From Pseudonocardiales bacterium (GTDB taxonomy: Bacteria > Actinomycetota > Actinomycetes > Mycobacteriales > Pseudonocardiaceae), in contig JAFATA010000011.1 in assembly GCA_019244165.1 (NCBI GenBank), forward strand, positions 1-51,115: a DNA stretch of 51,115 nt, in the 5' to 3' direction. The translations under genes and the position numbers were made by a program. Under the pieces are notes generated by a model that was given only the letters and a program-made list of their open reading frames with translations, did not search any database and had not been told where the DNA came from. Below, in pieces: positions 10,735 through 18,983 of this stretch; position 1 is the first letter of the stretch; every line of letters begins with the position of its first letter.

Positions 10735-11307
10735 ACCACGCGTCGCCCGCCGCTGCGACCACAACGAGCTGAACAGGAACGTCGAGCAGGAGCCTCATCG
10801 CACGATCAAGCGCCGACCGGATCGCGGTAGCCATCGACGTACCGCGGCGAAGGCGAGTGCTCCTCGAGCAGCGGGCGCGCTGACGCCCGGCTAGAACCCC
10901 GCCTGTCGGTGCTCGGCAGTAAATGCCGTGAGGGCTACCTGCGTTTCGCGCTGGCCCGGTGCTGGGCGCAGGCGGAGGGCGCCCGGGACGGCGAAGCACT
11001 GCGGGCGCTGGACACCGCCGATCGGCTCGCCCCGGTGATCGTCCGTAACGATCCGATCTCCCAGGAGCTGGTGCTGACCTTGGACCGGCGGGCCCGGCGT
11101 CGGTAGGTAACGTCGATCAACAACGCCGGCTCACAAGCACACCGACTCAAGTGTTTCTCAAGTACGCTCGGATTGACTTATGGGCGTCACAGTAGGGGTG
11201 GACATCCGGGGGGCGGATCCTCACCTGAGTGGATCAGTTTCCGGCGGTCCCACAAGATCAAAAGAAGAGCTCAGGTTGGGCTGATCGACACGGGGCGGGG
11301 GCCGTCG
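10735..11307. other. Intergenic stretch with one decayed regulator tail
   Basis: This 573-bp gap separates the conserved core from the guanidino cluster. It contains a remnant of an XRE/TPR-type regulator (10909-11106, listed separately). From 10735 to 10908 a minus-strand frame beginning MATAIRSALDRAMRLLLDV is open but matches nothing I recognise. From 11107 to 11307 lies the presumed promoter of the exporter genes: a TTGACT at 11173 is visible, but no matching -10 element stands out. Confidence 0.5.
10909..11106 (+). pseudogene. C-terminal remnant of an XRE/TPR-type regulator
   Basis: The frame reads REGYLRFALARCWAQAEGAR, then GEALRALDTADRLAPVIVRN and DPISQELVLTLDRRARRR. This is the standard C-terminal end of the actinomycete XRE-family regulators that have an N-terminal helix-turn-helix and a helical TPR-like body (compare the intact one at 33868-35058). 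The HTH and most of the body are missing, and a TAG closes the frame about six codons upstream. It is read as the remains of a regulator next to the cluster that follows. Confidence 0.55.
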
Positions 11308-12279
11308 ATGACTCACGCAATCTGGACCGAGGGCCTGGTCAAGCGCTTCGGTGGGACCGTCGCCTTGGGTGGGGTGGATCTGGCGGTTCGCACCGGCACC
11401 GTTCACGGTCTGCTCGGCCCAAACGGCGCGGGCAAGACGACCGCCGTTCGGGTCCTCGCCACGTTGTTGCGGCCAGACGCCGGACACGCCACGGTCGGTG
11501 GCTACGATGTGGTCCGCGACGCCCATCAGGTGCGTCAGCTGATCGGGGTGACCGGACAGTACGCTTCGGTCGATGAAGCCCTCACCGGCATGGAGAACCT
11601 GCAGCTCATCGGCAGGCTGCTGGGGATGTCGCGGCGAGACACCAAGCAGCGCGCCCGGGAGCTGCTCGCCCGGTTCGGCCTGTCAGACGCGGCAGGACGA
11701 GCGGCGAAGACCTATTCCGGAGGCATGCGCCGCAGACTCGATCTGGCGGCGAGCTTGGTCGGCAGGCCCCACATGCTTTATCTCGACGAGCCGACCACAG
11801 GGCTGGACCCGCGGAGCCGTCTGGGCCTGTGGGACCTGGTGCGCAGCCTGGTGGCCGACGGGGTCACCGTGCTGCTCACCACGCAGTATCTGGAGGAGGC
11901 CGATGAGCTCGCCGACGAGCTCGCGGTCATCGACCACGGTAGGGTCATCGCGACCGGGACACCGGAAGAGTTGAAGGCCAAAACCGGCGCTCGGTCCCTC
12001 GCGGTGCGACCCGCGGATCCAGTGGACGTGCCCGTCGTGATCTCCGTGGTGGGGCAGCTCGCCGGTGTCGCACCGGAGGTGGACGGCCTGGTGGTGACGG
12101 CGCCGGTCACCGACCCCGCGGTGTTGCCCGCTGCGGTACGCCGGCTCGACAACGCCGGAGTCGTCATCACCGAACTGACCCTCCGTAACCCCAGCCTTAA
12201 CGAGGTGTTCCTCTCCCTCACCGGACGTCCGACGGAGGAGACCACACACACCGAACAGACCGAGGGGGCACTGACATGA
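11308..12279 (+). CDS. DrrA-type ABC transporter ATP-binding protein
   Basis: The 323-residue ATPase has Walker A GLLGPNGAGKTTAVRVLATL, signature YSGGMRRRLDLAASL, Walker B MLYLDEPTTGLDP and an H-loop-like TTQYLEEADELADE. The C-terminal extension ending LTLRNPSLNEVFLSLTGR is characteristic of the DrrA (daunorubicin-resistance) group that exports metabolites. The ATG at 11308 is chosen because the ABC fold begins there; the 45 codons upstream have no homology. It overlaps the permease gene by ATGA. Position at the head of the cluster suggests export or self-resistance for the cluster product. Confidence 0.93.
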   Translation: MTHAIWTEGLVKRFGGTVALGGVDLAVRTGTVHGLLGPNGAGKTTAVRVLATLLRPDAGHATVGGYDVVRDAHQVRQLIGVTGQYASVDEALTGMENLQLIGRLLGMSRRDTKQRARELLARFGLSDAAGRAAKTYSGGMRRRLDLAASLVGRPHMLYLDEPTTGLDPRSRLGLWDLVRSLVADGVTVLLTTQYLEEADELADELAVIDHGRVIATGTPEELKAKTGARSLAVRPADPVDVPVVISVVGQLAGVAPEVDGLVVTAPVTDPAVLPAAVRRLDNAGVVITELTLRNPSLNEVFLSLTGRPTEETTHTEQTEGALT

Positions 12280-13085
12280 CGACCGTGACCGCGCCCCTCG
12301 CCCGGGGACTGGCTGCCCGGGTCAGCCCCATCGAAGGGCTCCAGCAGACGATGACCCTCGCGTGGCGCGCGCTGGTGCAAATCAGGCACAATCCGTGGGA
12401 ACTGGTGGACTTCAGCATCCAACCAATCATTTTCACCCTGCTGTTCACCTACGTGTTCGGCGGCGCGATCTCGGCATCGACCGGTAAGTACCTGACCTAC
12501 GCGCTGCCCGGGATCCTCGTGATGAACATGTTTTTCGTCACTATGTACGTCGGCATGGGGCTCAACACGGACCTGACCAAGGGCGTGTTCGACCGGCTAC
12601 GCTCACTGCCACTCGCGCGGTGGGCACCACTGGCCGGCCGCATCACTGCGGACCTGCTCAAACAGGTATGGTCGATCGTTCTGCTGCTCAGCACGGGTGT
12701 TATTCTCGGTTTCCGCATCGGCACCACCGTCCTACACGTCCTCGCGGCGGTCGTGCTGATCCTGGTGTTCGCGCTCGCTTTTTCCTGGGTGTCAGTGCTT
12801 GTCGGCGTTCTCGCCAAGGGCCCAGAGAAGGTGTATCTCTTGGGCATGACCACGCTGTTCCCGGTTACAGTCGTCAGCAACGTCTTCGTGCCGACCGAGA
12901 CGATGCCGGGATGGCTCCAGGCGTTCGTGAAAGTCAGCCCGGTGACGTTGCTCGCCAACGCGTCCCGCGGGCTTATGGTCGGCGGCCCCATCACAGGGCC
13001 GGCCCTCGGGTCGCTGCTGTGGGCGGCCATGATTCTCGTCGTCTTCGTGCCGCTCTCGTTGTGTGCCCTCAAACTCCGGGTGTGA
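12276..13085 (+). CDS. DrrB-type ABC-2 transporter permease
   Basis: The 269-residue ABC-2 permease has about six membrane segments (for example PIIFTLLFTYVFGGAI, ILVMNMFFVTMYVGMG, VLILVFALAFSWVSVLVGVL). It carries the family motif GNT-like region as VSNVFVPTETMPGWLQAFVK. It partners the preceding ATPase, with which it overlaps by 4 bases, to form an exporter. The 114-bp gap to the next gene could hold a second promoter: AT-richer DNA with TAACACTCGGTAACAC is present. Confidence 0.92.
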   Translation: MTTVTAPLARGLAARVSPIEGLQQTMTLAWRALVQIRHNPWELVDFSIQPIIFTLLFTYVFGGAISASTGKYLTYALPGILVMNMFFVTMYVGMGLNTDLTKGVFDRLRSLPLARWAPLAGRITADLLKQVWSIVLLLSTGVILGFRIGTTVLHVLAAVVLILVFALAFSWVSVLVGVLAKGPEKVYLLGMTTLFPVTVVSNVFVPTETMPGWLQAFVKVSPVTLLANASRGLMVGGPITGPALGSLLWAAMILVVFVPLSLCALKLRV

Positions 13086-13199
13086 GCGAGGTCAATCAAC
13101 GTTGGAGTGAGTCGCCTCGCCCGACTCGCCAACCGGTCGCTAACACTCGGTAACACGAAACGGTTCCCATATTGGGATGAGACAAGTAGGATTCACCTC

Positions 13200-14168
13200 A
13201 TGGCACTGGCATCAGAGCTTGCTGACTCCCCACCGCATGTTACCCAAACGACCCCCGAGGGGCCCCCGAACGGGACCACGGCGACGTCGATTCCGCATTG
13301 GCACTTTGCCATGCTCAACGACGCCATCCGCAACACTCAGTATCGGGCGGCGATCGCGGCGGCTGTCCGTGCCAACGACGCCGTGCTGGACATCGGCAGT
13401 GGGACGGGACTGCTCGCCATGATCGCCGCCGATCACGGCGCATGCCCAGTCATCTCCTGTGAGGCGGTCGAGCACCTTGCCCGCGCCGCCGAGCGCATTG
13501 TGGCTATCAACGGGAAAAGCGGCCAGGTCACGGTGCTGCCCAAGCACTCCACCGACCTCGTCCTCGGGGTGGATCTCGCCGAGCCCGTCGACGTGGTGTT
13601 GACCGAAACCGTCGATTATGACCTGGTGGGAGAAGGAATCCTGCCGGCAGTGAGGCACGCTCGCGCCGGGCTACTCCGGCCGGGTGGCACCGTCATCCCG
13701 GCGGCGGCGCGGGTCATTGCCGTTCCCGTCCAGAGCGAGTCGTTGCACCAGCTCAACCATGTGACCACCGCCTGCGGCTATGATGTCAGCCTGTTCAACG
13801 CCTTCGCCAACCCAGCACCGCTGCCGGTGTGGTTGGATCGGCACGACCATGACTTCCTCGCTGCGCCCGCAACGGCGGTGTCCTTCGACTTCCAGCACGA
13901 TGATCTGCTACCTGGTGAGCGCTCGGTCGAGGTCCTCGTCACGGCCTCGGGCGTCTGTCATGGAGTGGCCTTCTGGTTCGAGCTCGATCTCGACTCTACT
14001 CATTCGCTGAGCAACTCCCCCGGCCCACCCAGCACCCATTGGCCGCAGGCGTTCTGTTGCTTCACCTCACCACTCAAACTGACCGCTGGAGACCGGAAGC
14101 GGTTGACCGGGCGCTGGACCGACAGCACCATCTTCTTTGAGTTACCATCTTCTTTGAACTCTAGCTAG
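13200..14168 (+). CDS. PRMT7-like class I SAM-dependent methyltransferase
   Basis: The 322-residue protein resembles protein arginine methyltransferases, most closely the PRMT7 type. It has an N-terminal HWHFAMLNDAIRNTQYRAAI, the SAM motif VLDIGSGTGLLAMIA (GSGTG at 66-70), ribose-binding Glu88, LPKHSTDL, and a double-E loop LTETVDYDLVGEGILP with Glu136 and Glu145. The C-terminal THWPQAF matches the PRMT THW loop. PRMTs are uncommon in bacteria. Next to an arginine:X amidinotransferase, a small guanidino compound or free arginine is a plausible acceptor, but this is inference. The C-terminus is altered by a 17-bp tandem duplication (14127-14160) that replaces a TIFFEL-stop ending. Confidence 0.8.
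   Translation: MALASELADSPPHVTQTTPEGPPNGTTATSIPHWHFAMLNDAIRNTQYRAAIAAAVRANDAVLDIGSGTGLLAMIAADHGACPVISCEAVEHLARAAERIVAINGKSGQVTVLPKHSTDLVLGVDLAEPVDVVLTETVDYDLVGEGILPAVRHARAGLLRPGGTVIPAAARVIAVPVQSESLHQLNHVTTACGYDVSLFNAFANPAPLPVWLDRHDHDFLAAPATAVSFDFQHDDLLPGERSVEVLVTASGVCHGVAFWFELDLDSTHSLSNSPGPPSTHWPQAFCCFTSPLKLTAGDRKRLTGRWTDSTIFFELPSSLNSS
14127..14160 (+). repeat. 17-bp tandem duplication in the methyltransferase 3' end
   Basis: ACCATCTTCTTTGAGTT (14127-14143) is followed at once by ACCATCTTCTTTGAACT (14144-14160), 15 of 17 identical. Because 17 is not a multiple of three, the second copy is read in another frame; in its own frame it would give TIFFEL then TAG. Confidence 0.85.
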
Positions 14169-14195
14169 CACTTATTCCGATCGGGGGAGAACACG

Positions 14196-15026
14196 ATGGC
14201 CACAGTTGGTTCCACTCTGGAGGAACTGTATCTGGCCTACGACTTCTGCGATGAAGGTCTCGACCAGAATCGGGGCCCGACCACCACCGCCTTGTCCGGG
14301 ACCAGCTATCAGTTATTCGGCTCCAAAGCCACAGTTCCTGAGTTGTCACTGGACTTTGACGCCGAGGGCACGGTGAGTTGGTGTCGGCGCAGCCAGGTCT
14401 CAGGTAAGGCACCATACAGCGCAGTTGAGGTTCGACCCGGGACGTTCTTTGTAGACTGGCTCTCAGTCGATGACCATCGGTTGTCGGTGTCGCTTGTGCT
14501 GCGTCGCTCCGACGGAAGCGCCGTGCTCATGTGGAACCAACTTCCCTATGGGGAGCACGCCAAGCCAAACCTGTCCGAGCGTATCCGAAGCACTCATGAT
14601 CTGAGCGCTGCGCGCGTCGACGTGCACAATCTCGGCATTAACGCGACTTCTATGGTCAAATTTGCCGAGCCGACATCCGACCTTGTCGGAAAACGCGTCC
14701 TCTGTTCATACGGGTCCGGCTCCTTTGAACATGTCTACCTCAACCAAGACGTATTCTGCTGGCACTGCGTCGCAGGCGCCGGCGCCGGCGCCGCCGACGT
14801 CGACCCATATCGCCAGTTCCGGGTGGATGACAACCTGTATCTGTTGGTGTGGCGGGAGAAGATCGCGCCAGCAATCGGAATTGTGTTGCTCGATTTTGAC
14901 TGCATGCGATCCAACGGCAAGCTGCACTACGAGAAGTTGACGAAACCAGGGACAGTGGTCAACTATCTGGTCGGTGCCCAGCTTACGCTGCTCAACGAGA
15001 CCAGCTACCAAGCGACCACGGCATGA
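14196..15026 (+). CDS. MoaF-family protein
   Basis: The 276-residue protein has two lipocalin-like halves. The N-terminal half has YSAVEVRPGTFFVDWL, and the C-terminal half has LVGKRVLCSYGSGSFEHVYL, FCWHCVAGAGAGAADVDPYR and LYLLVWREKIAPAIGIVLLD. These match MoaF, first named from a molybdenum-cofactor gene region of Arthrobacter. No other moa gene is present here, so a molybdopterin role is doubtful. In this setting it may bind or modify the pathway intermediate. GGGGGAG lies 8 bases before the ATG. It overlaps the oxidase gene by ATGA. Confidence 0.75.
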   Translation: MATVGSTLEELYLAYDFCDEGLDQNRGPTTTALSGTSYQLFGSKATVPELSLDFDAEGTVSWCRRSQVSGKAPYSAVEVRPGTFFVDWLSVDDHRLSVSLVLRRSDGSAVLMWNQLPYGEHAKPNLSERIRSTHDLSAARVDVHNLGINATSMVKFAEPTSDLVGKRVLCSYGSGSFEHVYLNQDVFCWHCVAGAGAGAADVDPYRQFRVDDNLYLLVWREKIAPAIGIVLLDFDCMRSNGKLHYEKLTKPGTVVNYLVGAQLTLLNETSYQATTA

Positions 15027-16595
15027 GCGCGGACCTTCGCTTAGCTTCCGCGATCCAGGAGTGGCGCCACGTGCTCGGCGCTGAGCATGTGTGGACCGAC
15101 ACCCGGCGGCTGGCCACATTTCAGTCAGCCACCTACCACACCCCGTACCAGATTCCGGCGGTACTGCGTCCGGCCAACATCGAGCAAGTGGTGGAATGCC
15201 TCCATATCGCCAGTCACCACGGTGTTCCGGTACATCCGATCAGTACCGGCAAGAACTGGGGCTACGGATCGGCCACGGCGACGCATGACAACTGCGTGCT
15301 GTTGATGCTGTCCCGGCTCAACCGCATCATCAACTTCGACGAACGGCTGGCTTATGTCACCGTCGAGCCGGGCGTCACCCAACGTCAGCTTTACGATTTC
15401 CTGCGAAGCCGCAACACGAACCTGGTGGCCAGTGTGACCGGTAGCTCGCCAGAGTCGAGCCTGATCGGCAACGTGCTGGAACGCGGGGCTCGGGGAAGGT
15501 CCGCTCGGCGATCGCTTTGCCCATGTCTGCGGATTGGAGGTGGTGCTGCCCACCGGTGAGCTGGTCCGTACCGGCTTCACCCGACATCAGGCGGCCACCA
15601 CCGGGGAGGTGCATCGCTGGGGACTTGGTCCCTGGTTGGACGGATTGTTCACGCAGTCAAACCTGGGCGTAGTCACCCGGATGACACTATGGTTGACACC
15701 GCTACCCGAGCATTCTCAGATTTTCCGATTCTCCCTTCACCAGCCCGTCGACCAGATCAGCTTTATCGACGGCATCCGGCAACTCCGCCTCACCGGAGTA
15801 CTCTCTGGCGGTTTCGTCGTCGCCAACGACATCCGCTTGCTCGCCGAACGGCAGCGTTATCCGTGGCGCGAGTGCGGTGGACTCACGCCGCTGCCGGAAG
15901 CGATTCGATCCCGGCTGCGGGAGCTGCACGGGCTCGGCTCCTGGAACGGCGAAGGCGCGCTATATCCGGTGAACGCGGCACACGCCCGGGTACTCCAGGA
16001 CATCATCAGCGCCACGTTCTCCCCAGTGGTCGATCACCTGGAGTTCCTCCCGGCCACAGTGGGCATGCCGGTGGAGGACCATTTGGCGATGGCATACTGG
16101 CGGAAGCGGACGCCACCGCCCGGGCATGACCTGGACCCGGACCGTGACCGGTGCGGACTCATCTGGGTCTGCCCGGTTGTTCCCTTGGAACCCCGGCACG
16201 TCAGCGACGTCATCGACACGGTGGAGCGGGGAACCCGTGAGTGCGGCTTCGAACCCAATCTCAGCCTGAACTCGATCGCGGACCGATCTCTGGTGGTTAC
16301 CACAGCCATCGTCTACGACCGGGACATCTTGGGTGAGGACGACCGAGCGCTGCACTGCTATCAGCTACTGCTCCGCCGGCTTATCGAGCAGGGCTACCCA
16401 CCCTACCGAATCAGCACCGCGTCCATGGCTGAGCACCCGAAGGTCACCGACAACAGTCCAGCGGTGCTGCGCCGGATCAAGCGAGCCCTCGACCCCAAAG
16501 GCATCCTCTCCCCTGGTCGCTACGACCTGCGATCCCAGTGGCCCGCTCCCCTAATGCCGTCCGTCCAATCTGCCACCATTCAGGAGGTGCCGTGA
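15023..16595 (+). pseudogene. VAO-type FAD-binding oxidoreductase, split by a +1 frameshift
   Basis: Two frames together encode one FAD-linked oxidase of the vanillyl-alcohol oxidase/4-cresol dehydrogenase type. Frame 1 (from ATG 15023) holds the FAD domain with HPISTGKNWGYGSATATHD and YVTVEPGVTQRQLYDFL and ends in SSLIGNVLERG. The continuation, GPLGDRFAHVCGLEVVLPTG and onward, is in another frame to the stop at 16595. Removing one G from the GGGG run at 15485-15488 restores an uninterrupted ERGLGEGPLGDRFAH, which fits the family. The full protein would be about 523 residues. It is coupled to its neighbours by ATGA and GTGA overlaps. This is either a sequencing error in a G-run or a true recent mutation; everything else in the frame is intact. 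Confidence 0.85.
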
Positions 16596-17728
16596 GCGTC
16601 AACAGCTTCGACGAATGGTCGCCGTTACGGGAAGCAGTGGTCGGGTCAGCAATCCACTATACGGCCAACGACCTCGACCTGTCCTTCAAACTGTTTTTCC
16701 ACGACGAAGCTTGTTCGTCGTTCTACTATCCGTCCTACAGTGTGTCGAACCGCGCCGCCGCCGCAACCCCGACGGCGCGAATCCTCAAACAACGCTACGT
16801 CGAGGAACTGGCTGAGGATATCGAAGAGTTCGTCGTCGCTCTGGAAGGTTTGTCGGTCAAGGTGCTGCGCCCACTCCAGCTCACACGGATGATCAGGTTT
16901 CATACGCCGTACTGGAGCGGCGTCTGCCTACCCGCCCTGAACATCCGCGACCAAGTGATCGTCCTGGGCGATGAGATCATCGAGACACCACCCCAGGTCA
17001 GGGCACGCTATTTCGAAAACGATCTACTCAAGCCAATTTTCTATGCCTACTTCAACGCCGGGGCGAAGTGGACCACGATGCCCAGGCCCATGATGACCGA
17101 CCGATCCTTTGATACATCCTATGTGTCCGGCCAACGGACACCCGCACTGCAGGAGATCGCCAATCCGCGGGAATCAGAGTTTGACGTTGGCTTCGAGATG
17201 ATGTTCGACGCTGCCCAGTGCATCCGGTTCGGACGCGACGTGCTGGTGAACGTGGCAACAGAGAATCACGCGCTCGCCGTGCGGTGGCTACGCCGCCACC
17301 TGGAGGGACAGTTCCGGTTCCACGTGCTGAAGCGGTTCGCCGACAACCACATCGACAGCCTGGTGCTACCACTACGACCCGGGGTGTTGTTACTACGCAA
17401 TCCGGGAATCGGCGACAAGCTTCCGGAACCACTGCGGAAGTGGGACAAAATTTATTCTCCCGAGCCCACCGAGAACATCTTCCCCACCTACGAGGAAGAC
17501 GATATCGTTATCACTAGCAAGTACATCGACATGAACGTACTGTCCGTGGACGAGAACACGGTGATCGCCAACACGCTGTTCCCCGAACTGATCAAAGAAT
17601 TGGAGCGACATGGCTTCACGGTGGTACCAGTACGCCACCGCCATCGTCGGCTCTTCGGCGGGGGTTTCCACTGTTTCACCCTGGACACCGTACGGGCCGG
17701 GAGCACCGCGGAGGACTACCTATGCTGA
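16592..17728 (+). CDS. Arginine:X amidinotransferase (AGAT/StrB family)
   Basis: The 378-residue protein belongs to the glycine/inosamine-phosphate amidinotransferase family. It opens VNSFDEWSPLREAVVG, has the Asp-containing FDAAQCIRFGRDVLVN, the His of NHIDSLVLPLRPGVLLL, and the catalytic Cys361 in GGGFHCFTLDTVR. Such enzymes move an amidino group from arginine to an amine, giving a guanidino product and ornithine. The acceptor is not known; glycine, an amino sugar or another amine are possible. The GTG at 16592 overlaps the oxidase stop (GTGA) and is preceded by a strong AGGAGGT. This is the enzyme that best defines the chemistry of the cluster. Confidence 0.93.
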   Translation: MSVNSFDEWSPLREAVVGSAIHYTANDLDLSFKLFFHDEACSSFYYPSYSVSNRAAAATPTARILKQRYVEELAEDIEEFVVALEGLSVKVLRPLQLTRMIRFHTPYWSGVCLPALNIRDQVIVLGDEIIETPPQVRARYFENDLLKPIFYAYFNAGAKWTTMPRPMMTDRSFDTSYVSGQRTPALQEIANPRESEFDVGFEMMFDAAQCIRFGRDVLVNVATENHALAVRWLRRHLEGQFRFHVLKRFADNHIDSLVLPLRPGVLLLRNPGIGDKLPEPLRKWDKIYSPEPTENIFPTYEEDDIVITSKYIDMNVLSVDENTVIANTLFPELIKELERHGFTVVPVRHRHRRLFGGGFHCFTLDTVRAGSTAEDYLC

Positions 17729-18948
17729 ACACAGAAACTCCGATGGCACCGTCGAGCTTCGACCCGTGGTCATCCGAGTTTATCGCGAATCCATTTCCCG
17801 TCTACCGGGAGCTCCGGGAACAATACCCGGTGTGCTACTTCAAGCCTACCGACCAATGGCTAATCTCCCGCTACGACCACGTCAACGCCCTCCTCCGCGA
17901 CCACCGACGATTCGTCTGTTCCTACACGCACCTAGCCAGCCACGAAGAGATGGGACGCACACCCCAGCCCGACTGGCAAGAACCATTCTGGCGACTAAAC
18001 TCCGGCAGTCTCCTCTCCGAACCCCCACTGCACACCGAGATCCGCCAGCTGCTCAACCCACGTTTCTCGTCACAAGAGGTAAAACGACTCCAACCACGAT
18101 GCCAGAAACTGGCCGAGAAGCTGGTTGACAACTTTGTGACCGCCGGGGGCGGCGATCTCGTGGCCGACGTCATCGAACCGTTGGGGCTCGCCATCATCGG
18201 GGACATTGTGGGCATGCCAACGGCCGACCGCCACTTGTTGCTGACCTGGATTGGCCCTATCCTGGAGTTATTCATCCCCAACCACACCACCGACGGCGCT
18301 CAATGCGCGGTGCGGGCGGCAGTCGAGTTCGATGCCTACCTGCGGGAATTGATGGCGGAGCGCGCGGAACGCCCGGACGTCTCCTTGCTCAGCGATCTGA
18401 TGGCCGCACACGCCCGGGAAGAAATCTCCCGCCAGGATATCGCCAGTAGCGCGGCGATGCTGCTCATCGGCGGTCTGCACGCTCCCGTACGGTCGATGGC
18501 CCTGGGATGTCTGGCTATGCTCCGCCACCCCGACCAGTGGGAGCTCCTGCGTCACCACCCCGAGCTGATGCCCTCCGCCATCGAGGAGCTACTGCGCTAC
18601 GACACACCAAACCACATGTTCGAGCGCTTTGCGCTAGAGGACATCAAGGTAGACGGCGTGCGCATCCCGCGCGGCGCCGAAGTGGCATTGCTGTTCGCCT
18701 CCGCCAACCACGATCCTGCCCAGTTCACCGACCCAGAACGACTAGACATTACCCGAACCAACAACCGACACCTCGCCCTCGCCGCCGGCATCCACTTCTG
18801 CCTCGGCGCCCACCTCATCCGCTGCCAAATGGCGGCGGTGTACTCCGCACTACTCCGTAAAGCACCACACATGCGGTTGCTGGCCGAGCCACAATGGGGT
18901 CCCGGCTACAACATTCGAGGCGTGCTCGCACTGCACGTCGCGGTATAG
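17722..18948 (+). CDS. Cytochrome P450 with unusual I-helix
   Basis: The 408-residue soluble bacterial P450 has the K-helix EELLR (Glu289/Arg292) and the heme-binding loop LALAAGIHFCLGAHLIR with Cys360. The I-helix reads LLIGGLHAPVRSM (residues 248-259), where the usual A-G-x-[DE]-T-T is replaced: the acidic residue aligns with His253 and the two Thr with Ala254 and Pro255. The normal proton-relay pair is therefore absent, as in P450s that use substrate-assisted or non-hydroxylating chemistry. It overlaps the amidinotransferase gene by 7 bases and is the last gene of the cluster. No ferredoxin gene is nearby. Confidence 0.93.
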   Translation: MLNTETPMAPSSFDPWSSEFIANPFPVYRELREQYPVCYFKPTDQWLISRYDHVNALLRDHRRFVCSYTHLASHEEMGRTPQPDWQEPFWRLNSGSLLSEPPLHTEIRQLLNPRFSSQEVKRLQPRCQKLAEKLVDNFVTAGGGDLVADVIEPLGLAIIGDIVGMPTADRHLLLTWIGPILELFIPNHTTDGAQCAVRAAVEFDAYLRELMAERAERPDVSLLSDLMAAHAREEISRQDIASSAAMLLIGGLHAPVRSMALGCLAMLRHPDQWELLRHHPELMPSAIEELLRYDTPNHMFERFALEDIKVDGVRIPRGAEVALLFASANHDPAQFTDPERLDITRTNNRHLALAAGIHFCLGAHLIRCQMAAVYSALLRKAPHMRLLAEPQWGPGYNIRGVLALHVAV

Positions 18949-18956
18949 GAGAGCCA

Positions 18957-18973
18957 GGGGGCCGGGTGGCCCG
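18957..18973 (+). terminator. Weak GC hairpin after the P450 gene
   Basis: GGGCC (18959-18963) pairs with GGCCC (18968-18972) around a GGGT loop, 10 bases after the P450 stop and before the convergent binding-protein gene. There is no T-run, so termination here is only a possibility. Confidence 0.3.
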
Positions 18974-18983
18974 GGGGGCGGGG

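Noticed and set aside
14196..15026. A molybdenum-cofactor operon because of the MoaF match
   Set aside because: No other moa, moe or mob gene is present; all neighbours belong to the guanidino cluster.
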